DNA of 64,000 bases from Persicaria tinctoria (GCA_037127255.1 JBANSL010000004.1:48681702-48745701); one strand, 5' to 3'. Counted from the first letter of the stretch, positions 10,470-20,515 are shown. Program-made: numbers and translations. The notes: a model not told the origin generated them from the letters alone.

Positions 10470-11808
10470 ACAAATATAGAATTGATCATCCCACAAATAA
10501 GATCTTCATGCTATAGTTTTAGAAAAGCAACATCAAACAATAGGAGCCATGAATAAGAAAACAAATATCCTAGAAAATATATGAGCGATCCAATAGTAAA
10601 AGCAAATTTAATCCAACCTCACCGGGATAATGTGTTTCACTCAAGCTCTCATGTGTTTAGTCTTTAAAGTCCAACTCTCAACTCAATCCAAAATGCTCTG
10701 TACACCGTGAAAGTTATCACTTGCAAACAACATAATGAGGACTTTTATAAGGTTGTAATGGGGCTTTGGTAGGAACATAAGGCATGAGAAATATTTAGGC
10801 TTGTGGTGCTAAAAATCCGGGAAAAAGGAACAACAACCAACCAGAACAACACCAAAACTTCCATACTTCGCAAACCATTCCAATAACATAAACTCCAATA
10901 CACATCAATACACATTCGTCGATTTCAATAGCCATACAACTTATGCAATTTTTCCATTTGAATGATGACTTTCTTTTCTTTTATTTTATGCTTACTTTTG
11001 CCCCTAGGTGAATTTTATCCTCCCTAGATCCAAGCTTACTAGACTTTTACTCCTAAGTGAATTTTATCCTCCTTAGGCCCCTAGTAACAAGTCATCTCTA
11101 TTATGCAAGAAGGGTTACCTTATTTTGGCTATGCCTCTCGCAATATACAACCATACATACATCATCTCCACTCAAAGCTACTCCAACATAAAGATTTTTC
11201 ACCAATTATCCTCCTAATTCCCGGATGGGGTCAGGCTAATCATTGGCTATGATATATTTTTGTGGAGCTATAAAAAAAAGATAGGCTTTAAGGCTCAGAT
11301 GGGCTTCAAGCACAAGATAATATGTAAGGTAGATAGGGTATAATATGGCTAAAGAAAACATGCCTCAATCATTTGAAATTCACAAGCAACAAACATGTGC
11401 AATACGGTACTGAAATAAGAAGCATATGGAGAGTATAATCACACAATAAAAGCAAAAGGGAATAATATGTAAAGTCCCTATAAGGCCAAAACAAACTCAC
11501 AAAGGTTATGTTTTTTTTTTTTAGATTTCAATTAAACCTCAACTATGAATCATACTTGCTCAATTATATTCTCAATTCATGCTCCAAAATCATTTTCAAG
11601 CAATTCAATCAAATTATGGGATTTATGCAATTAAGATCATAAAAATAAATTAGAGGACAAACTAAACCAAGATGGGTATCTTTAATAACACCTAAAATGC
11701 AATGCATGATATTTTTGTGATTTTTTTTTTAAATGTGATATATGAGTAAAAATAAATATGAAAACATAAATAAACATGATATGCAAACTCTATCTATATG
11801 CAATGCAA
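10470..11808 (-). other. long 3' non-coding region of the 9-14.5 kb element
   Basis: About 1.3 kb between the two polypurine tracts. No open frame of note and no recognisable protein in either direction. Comparable regions of about 1.2 kb occur in the 23-kb and 42-kb elements. Confidence 0.7.
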
Positions 11809-11849
11809 TCCCTCCCCCACACTTAAACCTTTCATTGTCCTCAATGAAA
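11809..11849 (-). promoter_or_regulatory. internal polypurine-like tract with AGGA-loop hairpin
   Basis: On the minus strand TTTCATTGAGGACAATGAAA (8-bp stem, AGGA loop, 11830-11849) is followed by GGTTTAAGTGTGGGGGAGGG. It repeats the design of the terminal tract 1.4 kb away with a different stem. Confidence 0.7.
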
Positions 11850-12067
11850 CATAAAAGACAACAAAAAATAAAAACATAGAGAAAGAGATGAATGAAATAC
11901 TCACAATGTGGTGGATGGGTCTCTATAGGTCGGATCTGAGGATTTCGGCGGCCTTTCTTGAAAGCTTAGTCTATCCCAAACCAAGAACAACTATCTAATG
12001 CCTAATGGAAAACCTAATTTATTGAAAAGAAACTAGCTAACTAGGAATCGAAATAACTAAAACTTAC

Positions 12068-12085
12068 CTCGGGTTGCCTCCCGAG
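12068..12085 (-). promoter_or_regulatory. post-stop hairpin CTCGGG-AGGCAA-CCCGAG
   Basis: A perfect 6-bp stem with a 6-nt loop starts 18 nt after the gag stop codon. Its position recalls the hairpin after the stop codon in the 23-kb and 42-kb elements. I recall a GGGAGGCAACCC motif in plant Athila-like elements but could not check it. Confidence 0.6.
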
Positions 12086-12103
12086 AAACGCCTTTCTTTA
12101 ATG

Positions 12104-12991
12104 TCATTGACTTGACTTATTTTCAATCTCAAGATCATAGCTATTAGACATCGTCAAGGCCCTCAATAGCCTATCATATTCCTGTGCACACATCTTACAA
12201 GGCACATCATAGCACAATAAATTGAAAGCATAAAATGTGGAACTCACGAACCCTTTCAATCTATCAAAGAGTCTAGCATGACTCTCTGCAGGAGGAATAT
12301 GATACCACCAACACAGTTCCGCTGGTGGCTTTTCAAAATAGCAATCAAAAGGATCAACATATACACCATTAACTTCAAAATTGCAAAAGTTTACCTTTAT
12401 TACCTCTTTAGCCTCAGCTGATGGCTCTAGACCTGGTTCATCAATAGGCGAGATCAGAATGGATGGTGCAGATGGAGTAGGAGACACATCACATGTAACC
12501 TCATGCGTCGACTCATGAGATTCCAAGCCAGGAAGCACTAGACCATCTCCTCCATCATCTAAGAAACTATCGTTGTCTGCAACCAATTCCTCATCTTCTT
12601 CTTCGAAGCTCCTTTCTTTCTCACCTTTTGCACTTAGAATTTGAATGAGTTGGTTCATTTGTTCCTCCAATTTTCCGATTCGGCTCATGTTTCTTTCCTC
12701 TAACTGCTGCAACACTTGTGTGAGAGTTCGGATTGATACTTCCTGCTCAACCTGTCGACTCATGTTGTAGAAAAAATCCCAAATCTCAAAGAGTCCCATA
12801 TCCAATAGGCCTCCATTACTCATGGACTTAGCAAGATTCCGTGTTTCAGCATTCATCCCATCAAATATGCAAACACACATCTCCCGCACACCATATTGAT
12901 GACCCCATGAACCAAGGTCATTAACATACTCATGCAATCTAGTGAAATATTGGTGAAAGTTCTCACCTTCAAACTGCAACAATCTCAACAT
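12104..12991 (-). CDS. Gag-like protein of a non-autonomous LTR element
   Basis: 295 codons, starting 110 bases inside the primer-binding site. Residues about 5-90 (QFEGENFHQYFTRLHEYVND, then IFDGMNAETRNLAKSM and ending near NMSRQVEQE) match the second half of the plant retrotransposon Gag domain: a Q-x-E-x-F..Y..R helix, then a GLN/GMN-type turn, then a helix ending the domain. Residues about 90-125 look like a coiled coil (LEERNMSRIGKLEEQMNQL). An acidic linker and a cysteine/aromatic-rich tail of unknown kind follow. There is no zinc knuckle and no protease. It probably forms or joins virus-like particles in the cytosol. The frame is intact despite being surrounded by decayed DNA, which suggests recent selection or recent insertion. 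The Gag assignment is good; the C-terminal half is unrecognised. Confidence 0.8.
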   Translation of the reverse strand: MLRLLQFEGENFHQYFTRLHEYVNDLGSWGHQYGVREMCVCIFDGMNAETRNLAKSMSNGGLLDMGLFEIWDFFYNMSRQVEQEVSIRTLTQVLQQLEERNMSRIGKLEEQMNQLIQILSAKGEKERSFEEEDEELVADNDSFLDDGGDGLVLPGLESHESTHEVTCDVSPTPSAPSILISPIDEPGLEPSAEAKEVIKVNFCNFEVNGVYVDPFDCYFEKPPAELCWWYHIPPAESHARLFDRLKGFVSSTFYAFNLLCYDVPCKMCAQEYDRLLRALTMSNSYDLEIENKSSQ

Positions 12992-13100
12992 CTTAAAAAG
13001 TTAGTAGCAAAGGTGTTGTGAACCGTAAGATAGGTTCACAACGAAGTTAGATATATAAACAAAAATTAATAAATACACAAAACAAGAAATAAACTTGATT

Positions 13101-13117
13101 CCCCGGCAACGGCGCCA
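13101..13117 (-). promoter_or_regulatory. tRNA-Asp primer-binding site
   Basis: TGGCGCCGTTGCCGGGG on the minus strand is complementary to the 3' end (with CCA) of plant tRNA-Asp(GTC) as I know it. It starts 3 bases after the 5' LTR. Confidence 0.93.
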
Positions 13118-13120
13118 ATT

Positions 13121-14522
13121 TGATGGACGGTTTTTAGTCGCATAAACCGTATCAAAATAAAACTCAAACCTACAAACTAGTATAGCAAGCAAGTAAGAGG
13201 TCGATCCCACAGAGAATCAAGTATTTCTCAGCAATGTGTATTTACCAATTAGTAGAAAGGGGGGTTTTGGTTGATTGAGATTGAAAAGAAAACAAAATAA
13301 AATATAAACAGATTAATGCAAAACAATTTAGAGAAGATCGATCTACCTACAACTATCCACTTTATTTGAGTGAATTGATATTGTAACTTCCTCTTGTCCT
13401 TTTAGGTTTCCTATGAATGCCCTTGTCCCGACCTAATATAGTTACTAGTCCAATCAGTCCTAGAAACCCTTATCAATCGAACAGTCCCTAAAGAAGGATT
13501 TAACCCAATTGATAGCTTTAAGTTCAGAGATTAACCAAGGTATTTGCAGTCCCTAAAGAGGGATTTAACAACACATCCAACTTCCTACTCATTCAATTAG
13601 TTCAATCAGCCCTAAAGGAACAAGTTTGCCACTTAGGTTAAGGTTCACAATCAGGAATCTACAAAACCTTAGCGATTGAATTGATCTAACAAGTTGGCCA
13701 GACGAGATAGAACAAATCAATAATCAATCAAGCACAAAGAAGTTGAAGCATTCAATATAGGAAATAAGGAACAAGATTCAGAAACTCACAATCAATCCAA
13801 ATAAAGCTTCAAATTGCAAGTAGAACGAAGAGAGTTTAGTCGCCCATGGCGAACATCGCTCTCTCTCCAATTGTCTGATAGAACGTAAGAATAGAATAGA
13901 AGTTAATGAAAAATAACATAAAAGTGGCCTAATAAAACATCCAAGTCGGCCCTCCAAACAAAATAGAACAACTAGGGTTTTTCTCAAAACGGCGCAGCGC
14001 AGATGACCCGTGCGGCGGGTGCCGCAAATTTGCGGCGGGCGCAGCAAACCATGCGGCGGGCGCAGCAAACCATGCGGCGGGCGCTGCATTGGTCTTTCAC
14101 GGAAATTCAGTCTTGAATCAGCTCTCGACGTCAACATGAAAGTTGTAGCCCTCTGAAAGAGCTTTCCAACGCATGATCATAATAGTCGATCGGACAACCG
14201 AGGCCTCCAGAAAGTGCAAAACAAGTTCAGCATGTCTGGCGACAACTTCTGCAGACTTGTTCTTCGTTTAGGTTCGCTTCTTCTTCTCAGGACCTCTTGA
14301 GATCTTCATGTAAGCTTCTTCGATCAACTAGACATTCTCATCCAATGCGTTATCAACCCATGTCTCCTCCTCGGATCCACGATTACCTGAAATAATCAAT
14401 AAAAGCATGTAGATTCCGACTCCAACCACACAGAGAACAAATATGCAAATTTTCACTTCTAGACATGTCTCCTCCTCTAAGCTAAATGCAACCTATTATA
14501 ACTCTCTAAATGCATGCTATCA
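13121..14522 (-). repeat. 5' LTR of the 9-14.5 kb element
   Basis: 1402 bp, TG...CA, followed on the minus strand by ATT and the primer-binding site. The segment at about 14450-14480 (CACTTCTAGACATGTCTCC) replaces different sequence in the 3' LTR, suggesting gene conversion or recombination with a relative. Confidence 0.93.
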
Positions 14523-14528
14523 ATATAC

Positions 14529-14570
<42 letters not shown>
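14523..14570. repeat. (TA)n microsatellite
   Basis: Continuation of the target microsatellite right of the LTR element. Confidence 0.93.
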
Positions 14571-14572
<2 letters not shown>

Positions 14573-14675
14573 GACCATTTTTTTCTTTTAAAATCAAGCC
14601 CATTTTCACTTCTAGGAGATTTTCACTTTAACCAAAATTTTCATCTTAAGCCCCTTTTTCACTTTAACTTCACTG
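14571..14675. other. short unassigned stretch
   Basis: A CTTTTAAAATCAAGCCCATTTTCACTTC-like sequence present in variant tandem form (three TTTTCACTT segments). Confidence 0.4.
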
Positions 14676-14741
14676 TGTGTGTGTGTGTGTGCGCGCGCGT
14701 GCGTGCGTGCGTGCGTGCGTGCTTGCGTGTGTGTGTGTGTT
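14676..14741. repeat. (GT)n-(GCGT)n microsatellite
   Basis: GTGTGT, then GCGCGC and GCGTGCGT repeats, then GTGT, directly left of E3. Confidence 0.95.
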
Positions 14742-14929
14742 TATAACTCTTATGGTGTTAAGTGTTAACAATTATAAGCCATTGGATCACTAGAAATGGA
14801 GTGTCTAGATTCAGTTCTGAAATTGGATTTTTTTAATTGAAAAATTAAAAACCCACCATTTTCCTCCTCCAAGGCGCGTGCAATCTCAGCAAAAAGATCT
14901 TCTTTTTTTGGATAAAACACAAAACAACG

Positions 14930-15195
14930 TCTTCAATATCCAGATCCTCTCGCACGAACGAAAACCACCTCTCAAACTTTTGGTAGGGCGAAACCGGCGA
15001 AACCGGCGAAAAGGCTACTCCGATCGGCCCCAGTTCTCGCCGGCACTTGTAGGCGAAGAAGGCGCACCCTCGAGCCACCGCATCTCTTCCGGCAATCGAA
15101 GGAGGAGCAACGTCGAAGCCGTTGTTGGTGTTCAGAGCGTTGCTGCCGCAAATTTGGTAGGTGGTCGAAGAATCAAAATTAACATCGACATGGGT
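14930..15195 (+). other. exon-like segment inside E3
   Basis: GC-rich stretch (GCGAAACCGGCGAAACCGGC tandem near 14990-15012) ending at a strong donor-like site, GACATGG/GTAAGTTCC, at about 15190. Probably a captured or promoter-proximal exon; no protein family recognised. Confidence 0.3.
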
Positions 15196-15356
15196 AAGTT
15201 CCGATGCTTTGTTACTCCTTGCTGAATCTGTAGTTCAAAATCGACGTTTGTTGTGGGTTTCGATTGAACATCGATTAATTGTTTTGAGTAAAGGAAGGTC
15301 GAATATGGTTTTTATGAATTTTTGTTAAATCCCGCTCCCCATCGGTTGATTAAAGA

Positions 15357-15822
15357 TGAAATTAGATGAATAAATTGGTTATTGTGATTAATGAAGTTGA
15401 AATTTGTTTGATTGAGTCAAATGGGTTGTTGAATGAGTTGATGGTGTGAATCTGTTATGAGTAATTGATGAATATCTTTGAGATAAAAGTGATTCGTTTA
15501 CGAAATCTTGATAATAATTGTGAGATTGGATTAATAGTTGATGAATTTATATGAGTTATGGACGAATATTTGACAAAAGATGCTGAATATGTATGAGAAC
15601 TAGATGAATATGTGATGAAATTAGATGAATAAATTGTTGATTCTGATGAATGTAGGTGAAATTTGTTTGCTTGAGTCGAATGGGTTGACGATTGGGGAAC
15701 AATTGGTGAATCTTTTATGATTAATTGATGAATATCTTTGAGATATAAGTGAATCGTTTAAGAAATCTTGATAATAATTGTGACATCTTGATGAAGATTG
15801 GACGAATATTTGACAAAAGCTG
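15357..15822 (+). repeat. diverged tandem duplication (about 260 bp) inside E3
   Basis: Both halves run from AAATTAGATGAATAAATTG through TTGATGAATATCTTTGAGAT to GACGAATATTTGACAAAAG, with roughly 15-20 percent differences by eye. Confidence 0.75.
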
Positions 15823-16089
15823 ATGCACTTGTATTAGAACTAGATGAATCCTGAAGGTATGTATGTGATTGAGTGCATGTATGAAATGTTCGACATATTT
15901 GGAAATGGGGATGAATATTTAATGCATGTGTATGGATCTTTTATAAAACTTGATGAATATGAGATGGATATTTGATGATTAGTTGATGACAAATTTTGAG
16001 ATACGGATCCTTGATTATTATCTTTGAGATCTTGATGAGTCCTATGAGAAATGTTGATGAATAATTGTGAGATCTCACTCATGTGTCTA

Positions 16090-16420
16090 ATAGGGAGGAA
16101 GATGATTGCTAGACGAGGTAGAAAGACAAGCAATGTCGGAGGAAACGAAGCATTTTCCAACAAGTCGACGGGGAAATGGGCAATGTATCAAGAAGACAAC
16201 GATGATGACTTTGCAGAACAACCAGTGCGAGCAAAGTTGATAATTACCCTTCTAATGACGAATATTACCTTTCTAATGACGAATAATTTCACCATCTTAA
16301 CTAATGTTAATATGTTTGCGTCAAACAGAGCACGCCGACTAATAGATGCAGATGCCTTAGTTGTTATATATAACAAGTTCACACTTTCATGCTTCTTATT
16401 CGATCTCCTTCACCGACCGC
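16090..16420 (+). other. possible captured exon in E3
   Basis: After a TAATAGG acceptor-like site a frame reads RGRKTSNVGGNEAFSN and YQEDNDDDFAEQPV before running into low-complexity sequence. Composition is coding-like, but no family is recognised. Confidence 0.25.
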
Positions 16421-16961
16421 TTTGATAAAACCGTCGATGATATACAAAGATCTCACATAACAAAAACATTGATTTTGATTAGTTTGATATCATATTTTTT
16501 TTTATAAAATGAAATGGATAAAATTTGGAACAATAAAAATAAAAAAAATTAAATCAAAGTGGTCCCCAAATTACTCCATACCAGTATTTCACCGTTTGTT
16601 TGATAGATTTTTTTTTTGAAATCTTGTTTGATAGAATTTTTTTTATAGAAGGAAATGGATAAAATTTAAAAGAATTAAAAAAAACGCGGTCCCCCCCAAA
16701 ATTCTCCTTATCAGGATTTCAATTTGGAAGAACTAAAAAAAAAAAAAACAGTGGTCCCCCCAAAATTCTCCAGGATTCAACTTTTTCCTGGGTTGCACAC
16801 GCCTCTCCATGCGATTAGAATTGAAAATCGGGTGGGGCCCACATATTTAATTAAAAAATAAAAAAAATCAAGGATTAATCCCAGCCTTCCATCTTCATTC
16901 ATCCAACGGTTATTATTTATTAACACAAAACATGTTAAGCCTTGTAAACATTTGATCCATA

Positions 16962-16968
<7 letters not shown>

Positions 16969-17002
<34 letters not shown>

Positions 17003-17012
17003 GTGTGTGTGT
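16969..17012. repeat. (TA)n-(TG)n microsatellite
   Basis: TA and TG repeats directly right of E3. Confidence 0.95.
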
Positions 17013-17513
17013 GACACATACATACACACTAAAATCACAGATTAACTTAATCAAGAGAGGAATTATTAAATTTACTACTTTGTTTGTGCTTGTTTTGATC
17101 ATTTTGTGACACGGATGTACTGATGTAGTACACCTCTTTATATCTAAAATAGAAACCAAATTGAGGGGGGAAAAACACGTAACAGTCGTGAGTAGACTTG
17201 TTAAACAGGTCGGACAATCGTCGCATTTAGAATTCATTTAAATTTAAGGAAATTTGATTTGAGATTTTGACTTCATTTTTACTTAGAAATCAATTTTGAG
17301 TTCGACCTACTCAAATAAATTGGCAACGAGATTTTATGAGTTTAACTTTATAATAATTTTATTAAACCCAATTTTTATTTTATGTCAATTATAATTCTTA
17401 TATTTTAGTGAATTGATTTCGTAATTAATTAAAATTCCATTTGAAATTCCTCCAACTTTCAAAGCATATACATGTGTGGATATATATGCAACCCGACCTC
17501 TTTTTCTTTATGA
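17013..17513. other. AT-rich unassigned stretch
   Basis: No gene or transposon end recognised. Confidence 0.5.
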
Positions 17514-17515
17514 TA

Positions 17516-17750
17516 CTCCCTCCGTTCCATAATACATGTCCTTTTGGTTTTTGGCACGCTTTTTAAGGAGTGAAAAACTCTATAAAATATTATTTATTTA
17601 ATTAATATTTTTATGTAATTTGATACTTATTAGTAACAAGTGTCAAATTATATAAAAAAATTAATTAAAAAAATAATATTTTATAGAGTTTTTCACTTCT
17701 TAAAAAACGTGCCAAAATATAAAAGAACATGTATTGTGAAACGGAGGTGG
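17516..17750. mobile_element. Stowaway (Tc1/mariner) MITE
   Basis: 235 bp starting CTCCCTCCGTTCC and ending in the complement of CCACCTCCGTTTC, flanked by TA (17514-17515, 17751-17752). The two halves are inverted repeats almost to the centre (for example AAACTCTATAAAATATTATT and its complement). The CTCCCTCCGT terminus and TA target duplication identify the Stowaway group. Confidence 0.93.
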
Positions 17751-17764
17751 TATTATTTTACTTA

Positions 17765-18822
17765 GGGTAAACTGCAGAAAACCACCCTTTAAATAGGGCC
17801 AATTGCCCAAAACCACCCCTTATATGCTTAATTGCAGGAAACCACCCCTTATAAGGATTCCGTTAGCAAAAAACCACCCCTGGTAGAGTTCCGTCCCTTT
17901 TTCCGTTAAATATAAGAGATTACATTTATTTCTGATTTTTTTAATGTAAAAATAAAAAGGAAAATTAGAAAGGGAAACACTTTCCCCTTCTTCATCCTCC
18001 TATTAGCACACCGTTCAGCAACTTCTTCGATTTGAGGCGATTTCTTTGATTTTGTATAGAATCGAAGGAGACATCGAAGATTAAAGCTAAAGGGAAAGGC
18101 TTAATCGTCGGAGTGACCGGAGGATGGAGGGTAGGAGGATCGATCTGAGGGGAGGATCGAGGCTCGTTTTGACAAGGGCGACGCGGAGGTTCTCCATGGC
18201 GGGCAGGAGGTACTGGTGTTAACGCTCGACGAAGACCTCATTGCCGGCGGCAATGGCCCCGATTAGGGTGTGGGGGTAGTAGGCGACGATATTGCGGAGG
18301 ATCCAGGTGTGGGCGCAGGAGAGGTTGGCGGCGGCGGAGCGGAGTAGCTGTTTGCGGATGTCGACGGTGACTCTGATGATGGAGCCGGCGAGGGTGCGGA
18401 GGAGGAAGGCGGGGTCGGTGGAAGCTGAGGCGGTGGAAGTTGTTGGACTTGAGGAGCTTATACCTGGCAAATTTAGCTTTCTTTTTGGGTGAACTCAAAT
18501 TTAATTCTAAGAGATTTTTTTTTTAATGTTGCTTCTTTTGGATAATTGGATAAATGCAGGGATAAATTATAGTTTTTGTTAATTTCCTTTTACTCTTTTT
18601 TTTTTTCAATTTCTACCCTCTATTATTACATTGTTTTAAATTAAAGGAGGAAGGGGCAATTTTGTAATTTACCATACTTAACTGAGATTCTAACGGAACT
18701 CTACAAGGGGTGGTTTTTTGCTAACGGAATCCTTATAAGGGGTGGTTTCCTGCAATTAAACATATAAAGGGTGGTTTTGGGCAATTTACCCTATTTAAGG
18801 GGTGGTTTTCTGCCGTTTACCT
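17765..18822. mobile_element. Mutator-like element with long TIRs and 9-bp TSD
   Basis: Inverted repeats of about 130 bp: left GGGTAAACTGCAGAAAACCA..., right complement AGGTAAACGGCAGAAAACCA.... They are flanked by the identical 9-mer TTTTACTTA (17756-17764, 18823-18831). A 9-bp duplication and long terminal repeats are the Mutator signature. Each terminal repeat contains four ACCACCCCTTATA-like sub-repeats. There is no transposase; the interior holds GC-rich, gene-derived-looking sequence, so this is a Pack-MULE candidate. Confidence 0.92.
18219..18498 (-). pseudogene. unrecognised gene fragment inside the Mutator element
   Basis: The minus strand has a GC-rich open frame of 83 codons reading LLRTLAGSIIRVTVDIRKQ, LSCAHTWILRNIVAYYPHT and GNEVFVER, ending in TAA at 18219-18221. 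Beyond the stop the same frame continues with plausible coding text to about 18130. An overlapping frame starts MSSPKKKAKFARYKLL. Base composition contrasts with the AT-rich flanks, as expected for a captured exon, and two overlapping plausible frames hint at a frameshift. I do not recognise the source gene. It lies entirely between the terminal inverted repeats. Confidence 0.45.
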
Positions 18823-18831
18823 TTTTACTTA

Positions 18832-19140
18832 TTAATGGACCAAATGGGCTGAGCCCACGTCACTTTCAATTAATGAACAAAGCCCATTTCTTTTAACCAA
18901 TGAAGACAAATTAATTAAGTGAGCTCAAAACCTACCTGATCACTTCAGTGATCAGCCTACATCCCTTCAGCAACTCAGACGAGGTAAGCTTCTTTAATCT
19001 CTCTTCTCAGGAAGAATCACCCACACTTGCATTTACCAACAACGACGACAAGAAGAATTCCGACTCGTGTTGCCCCAATTTTGGATTCCCCTTAGCCCTT
19101 AGCATTTACCACCAATCGGGCTTGCGATTTCTGTGGTTTA
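18832..19140 (+). other. genic-looking fragment, left of the hAT element
   Basis: Contains GGCTGAGCCCACGTC, an ACGAGGTAAGC splice-donor-like site (about 18980) and a coding-like stretch. Similar single-copy DNA resumes at 20203 after the hAT insertion. No gene recognised. Confidence 0.3.
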
Positions 19141-19148
19141 CTTGTTTC

Positions 19149-20194
19149 CAGTGGCGGATCCAGAAATTTTTGTAATGGGGGCCTGATTTTTTTTTTTTTT
19201 TTTTCCGAAAAATGACAGTTTAAAATGTTTGAATCTAAGATTGTACCTATATACACCCTTGACACTTTCAATCCTACTTATTTGTTGAATGACACTAAAA
19301 ACGCCACTATACTATTTTTCGGATTCAGGAATCTACATTACCAACTATAATGTAACATTAAACTTTAAAATTTTACAACTAAACTACAATATCATGTAAT
19401 TATTTTTTTTTGAAATATGCAGAACCACGGTTCCCACAAGCATAAGTTTCTGACTGACCAATTCTAAAATTATGTGCAAAATTCTAATAGTGGCTATTCA
19501 TAGTAAATAACAAATTCACAAATTCATTCTCACAACCTCAATCACAAATCACAATTCTGAATCACAATCAACAAATTCACAAATATATATTTCTCACTAC
19601 AACCACAAACCACAATTTCAATTTTCAAATCACAAATCGCAAATTTATTTCTCATAAATCACAAAACCTAATCGAAAATCCCCAAATTGATCGATTCTCA
19701 TTCCGCAAATCTCAACTCCACAAATTTTAATCAAAATTGATTCACACCCAATCAATTCAACTAAAAAACAATCAAATTAAAAGGAAGAGAAGAAAAATAA
19801 CTTACCTTTGAATGTTTAGATTGAAGGATTGTTTGTCTCGCTGCCAAGGGGAAGGCTTCCCCTTCACACGTTTACTCCCGGAGGTGGAGATGGCAGCGAC
19901 TCCGGAGGGGCGGCCGGAGAGGAAGGTGGCAGCGGCGACCGGGAGAGGAGCCACACTTGCTCGTTGTATCGCTCTGCTGGCGGCTCGCTCCCTTCACACG
20001 TTCGACCGGAGGTGGAGATGGCAGTGGAACCGGTGGGGCGGCCGGAGAGGAAGGTGGCAGTGGCGGCGGGGAGAGGAGCCACGCTTGCTCGCTCTATCGC
20101 TCTGCTGGCGGCTCGCTCGTTCTGTCGACTCTGGCTTTATTTTGGCCAGCAGGGGGCTTCAGCCACCCCGAGCCCTCCCGCAGATCCGCCACTG
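19149..20194. mobile_element. Non-autonomous hAT element with 8-bp TSD
   Basis: 1046 bp with 12-bp terminal inverted repeats CAGTGGCGGATC, flanked by the identical 8-mer CTTGTTTC (19141-19148, 20195-20202). This is the hAT signature. No transposase; the left half is AT-rich, the right part GC-rich. Confidence 0.94.
19866..20128 (+). repeat. GC-rich tandem duplication (about 129 bp x 2) inside the hAT element
   Basis: Two adjacent copies run from GGAGGTGGAGATGGCAG through GGGGCGGCCGGAGAGGAAGG to GCTCTGCTGGCGGCTCGCTC. The long open frames here follow from high GC and the duplication. Confidence 0.88.
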
Positions 20195-20202
20195 CTTGTT
20201 TC

Positions 20203-20515
20203 TTTTGTTCTTTCTTTTTCCTGCAATTTATAATTTTGGGATTTTTTTGTTTGTGACACCCAAAAGAAGAAAGGGTAATTTGCACATGCTTTTGTGCTTT
20301 TGTTTGAAACAATTGAATATTATAGAGATGACACAGGCTCTGTTTGATTTAATTTTTTTTTACTGGAATTTAGTTTGTGCAATATGTGATTTAGAAGTTC
20401 TCCCTAAACTTCCTGGAATCCTTATTTGGATGTTTTGATGCTCAGAAATGCCTTTGTTTAAATGGGATGATTTTTACCTATTGACGTGATGACACAACAT
20501 GTGTTTTCCGTAATG
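20203..20515. other. unassigned, intron-like
   Basis: T-rich single-copy sequence continuing the DNA left of the hAT element. No gene recognised. Confidence 0.4.

Larger units (their letters stand above)
9007..14522 (-). mobile_element. Gag-only non-autonomous LTR retrotransposon (TR-GAG type), Athila/Tat-like
   Basis: Two direct repeats beginning TGATGGACGG and ending GCATGCTATCA flank a 2.7-kb interior. The element reads on the minus strand: 5' LTR 13121-14522, tRNA-Asp primer-binding site, one gag-like ORF, post-stop hairpin, internal and terminal polypurine tracts, 3' LTR 9007-10424. ATATA flanks both ends (9002-9006, 14523-14527), but in a TA repeat this is weak support. No protease, reverse transcriptase or integrase is present, so it must borrow these. 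Published elements with LTRs and a lone gag are called TR-GAGs. The LTRs are very similar, so the insertion is fairly recent. Confidence 0.92.
14742..16968. mobile_element. Terminal-inverted-repeat element E3 between TG and TA microsatellites
   Basis: The left end (TTTATAACTCTTATGGTGTTAAGTGTTAA...CCATTGGAT) resembles the reverse complement of the right end (TTTACAAGGCTTAAC...GTGTTAA...CCGTTGGAT). The right end, read inward from 16968, is TATAGAGTATGGATC, identical to the E1 right end. Inside are an exon-like segment with GGCGCGTG and a GGGTAAG splice-donor-like site near 15190, a diverged tandem duplication, and poly-A/T and GGTCCCCCC tracts near the right end that also occur in E1. No transposase is present. 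The similarity of its two ends is weaker than in E1 and E2. Confidence 0.55.
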
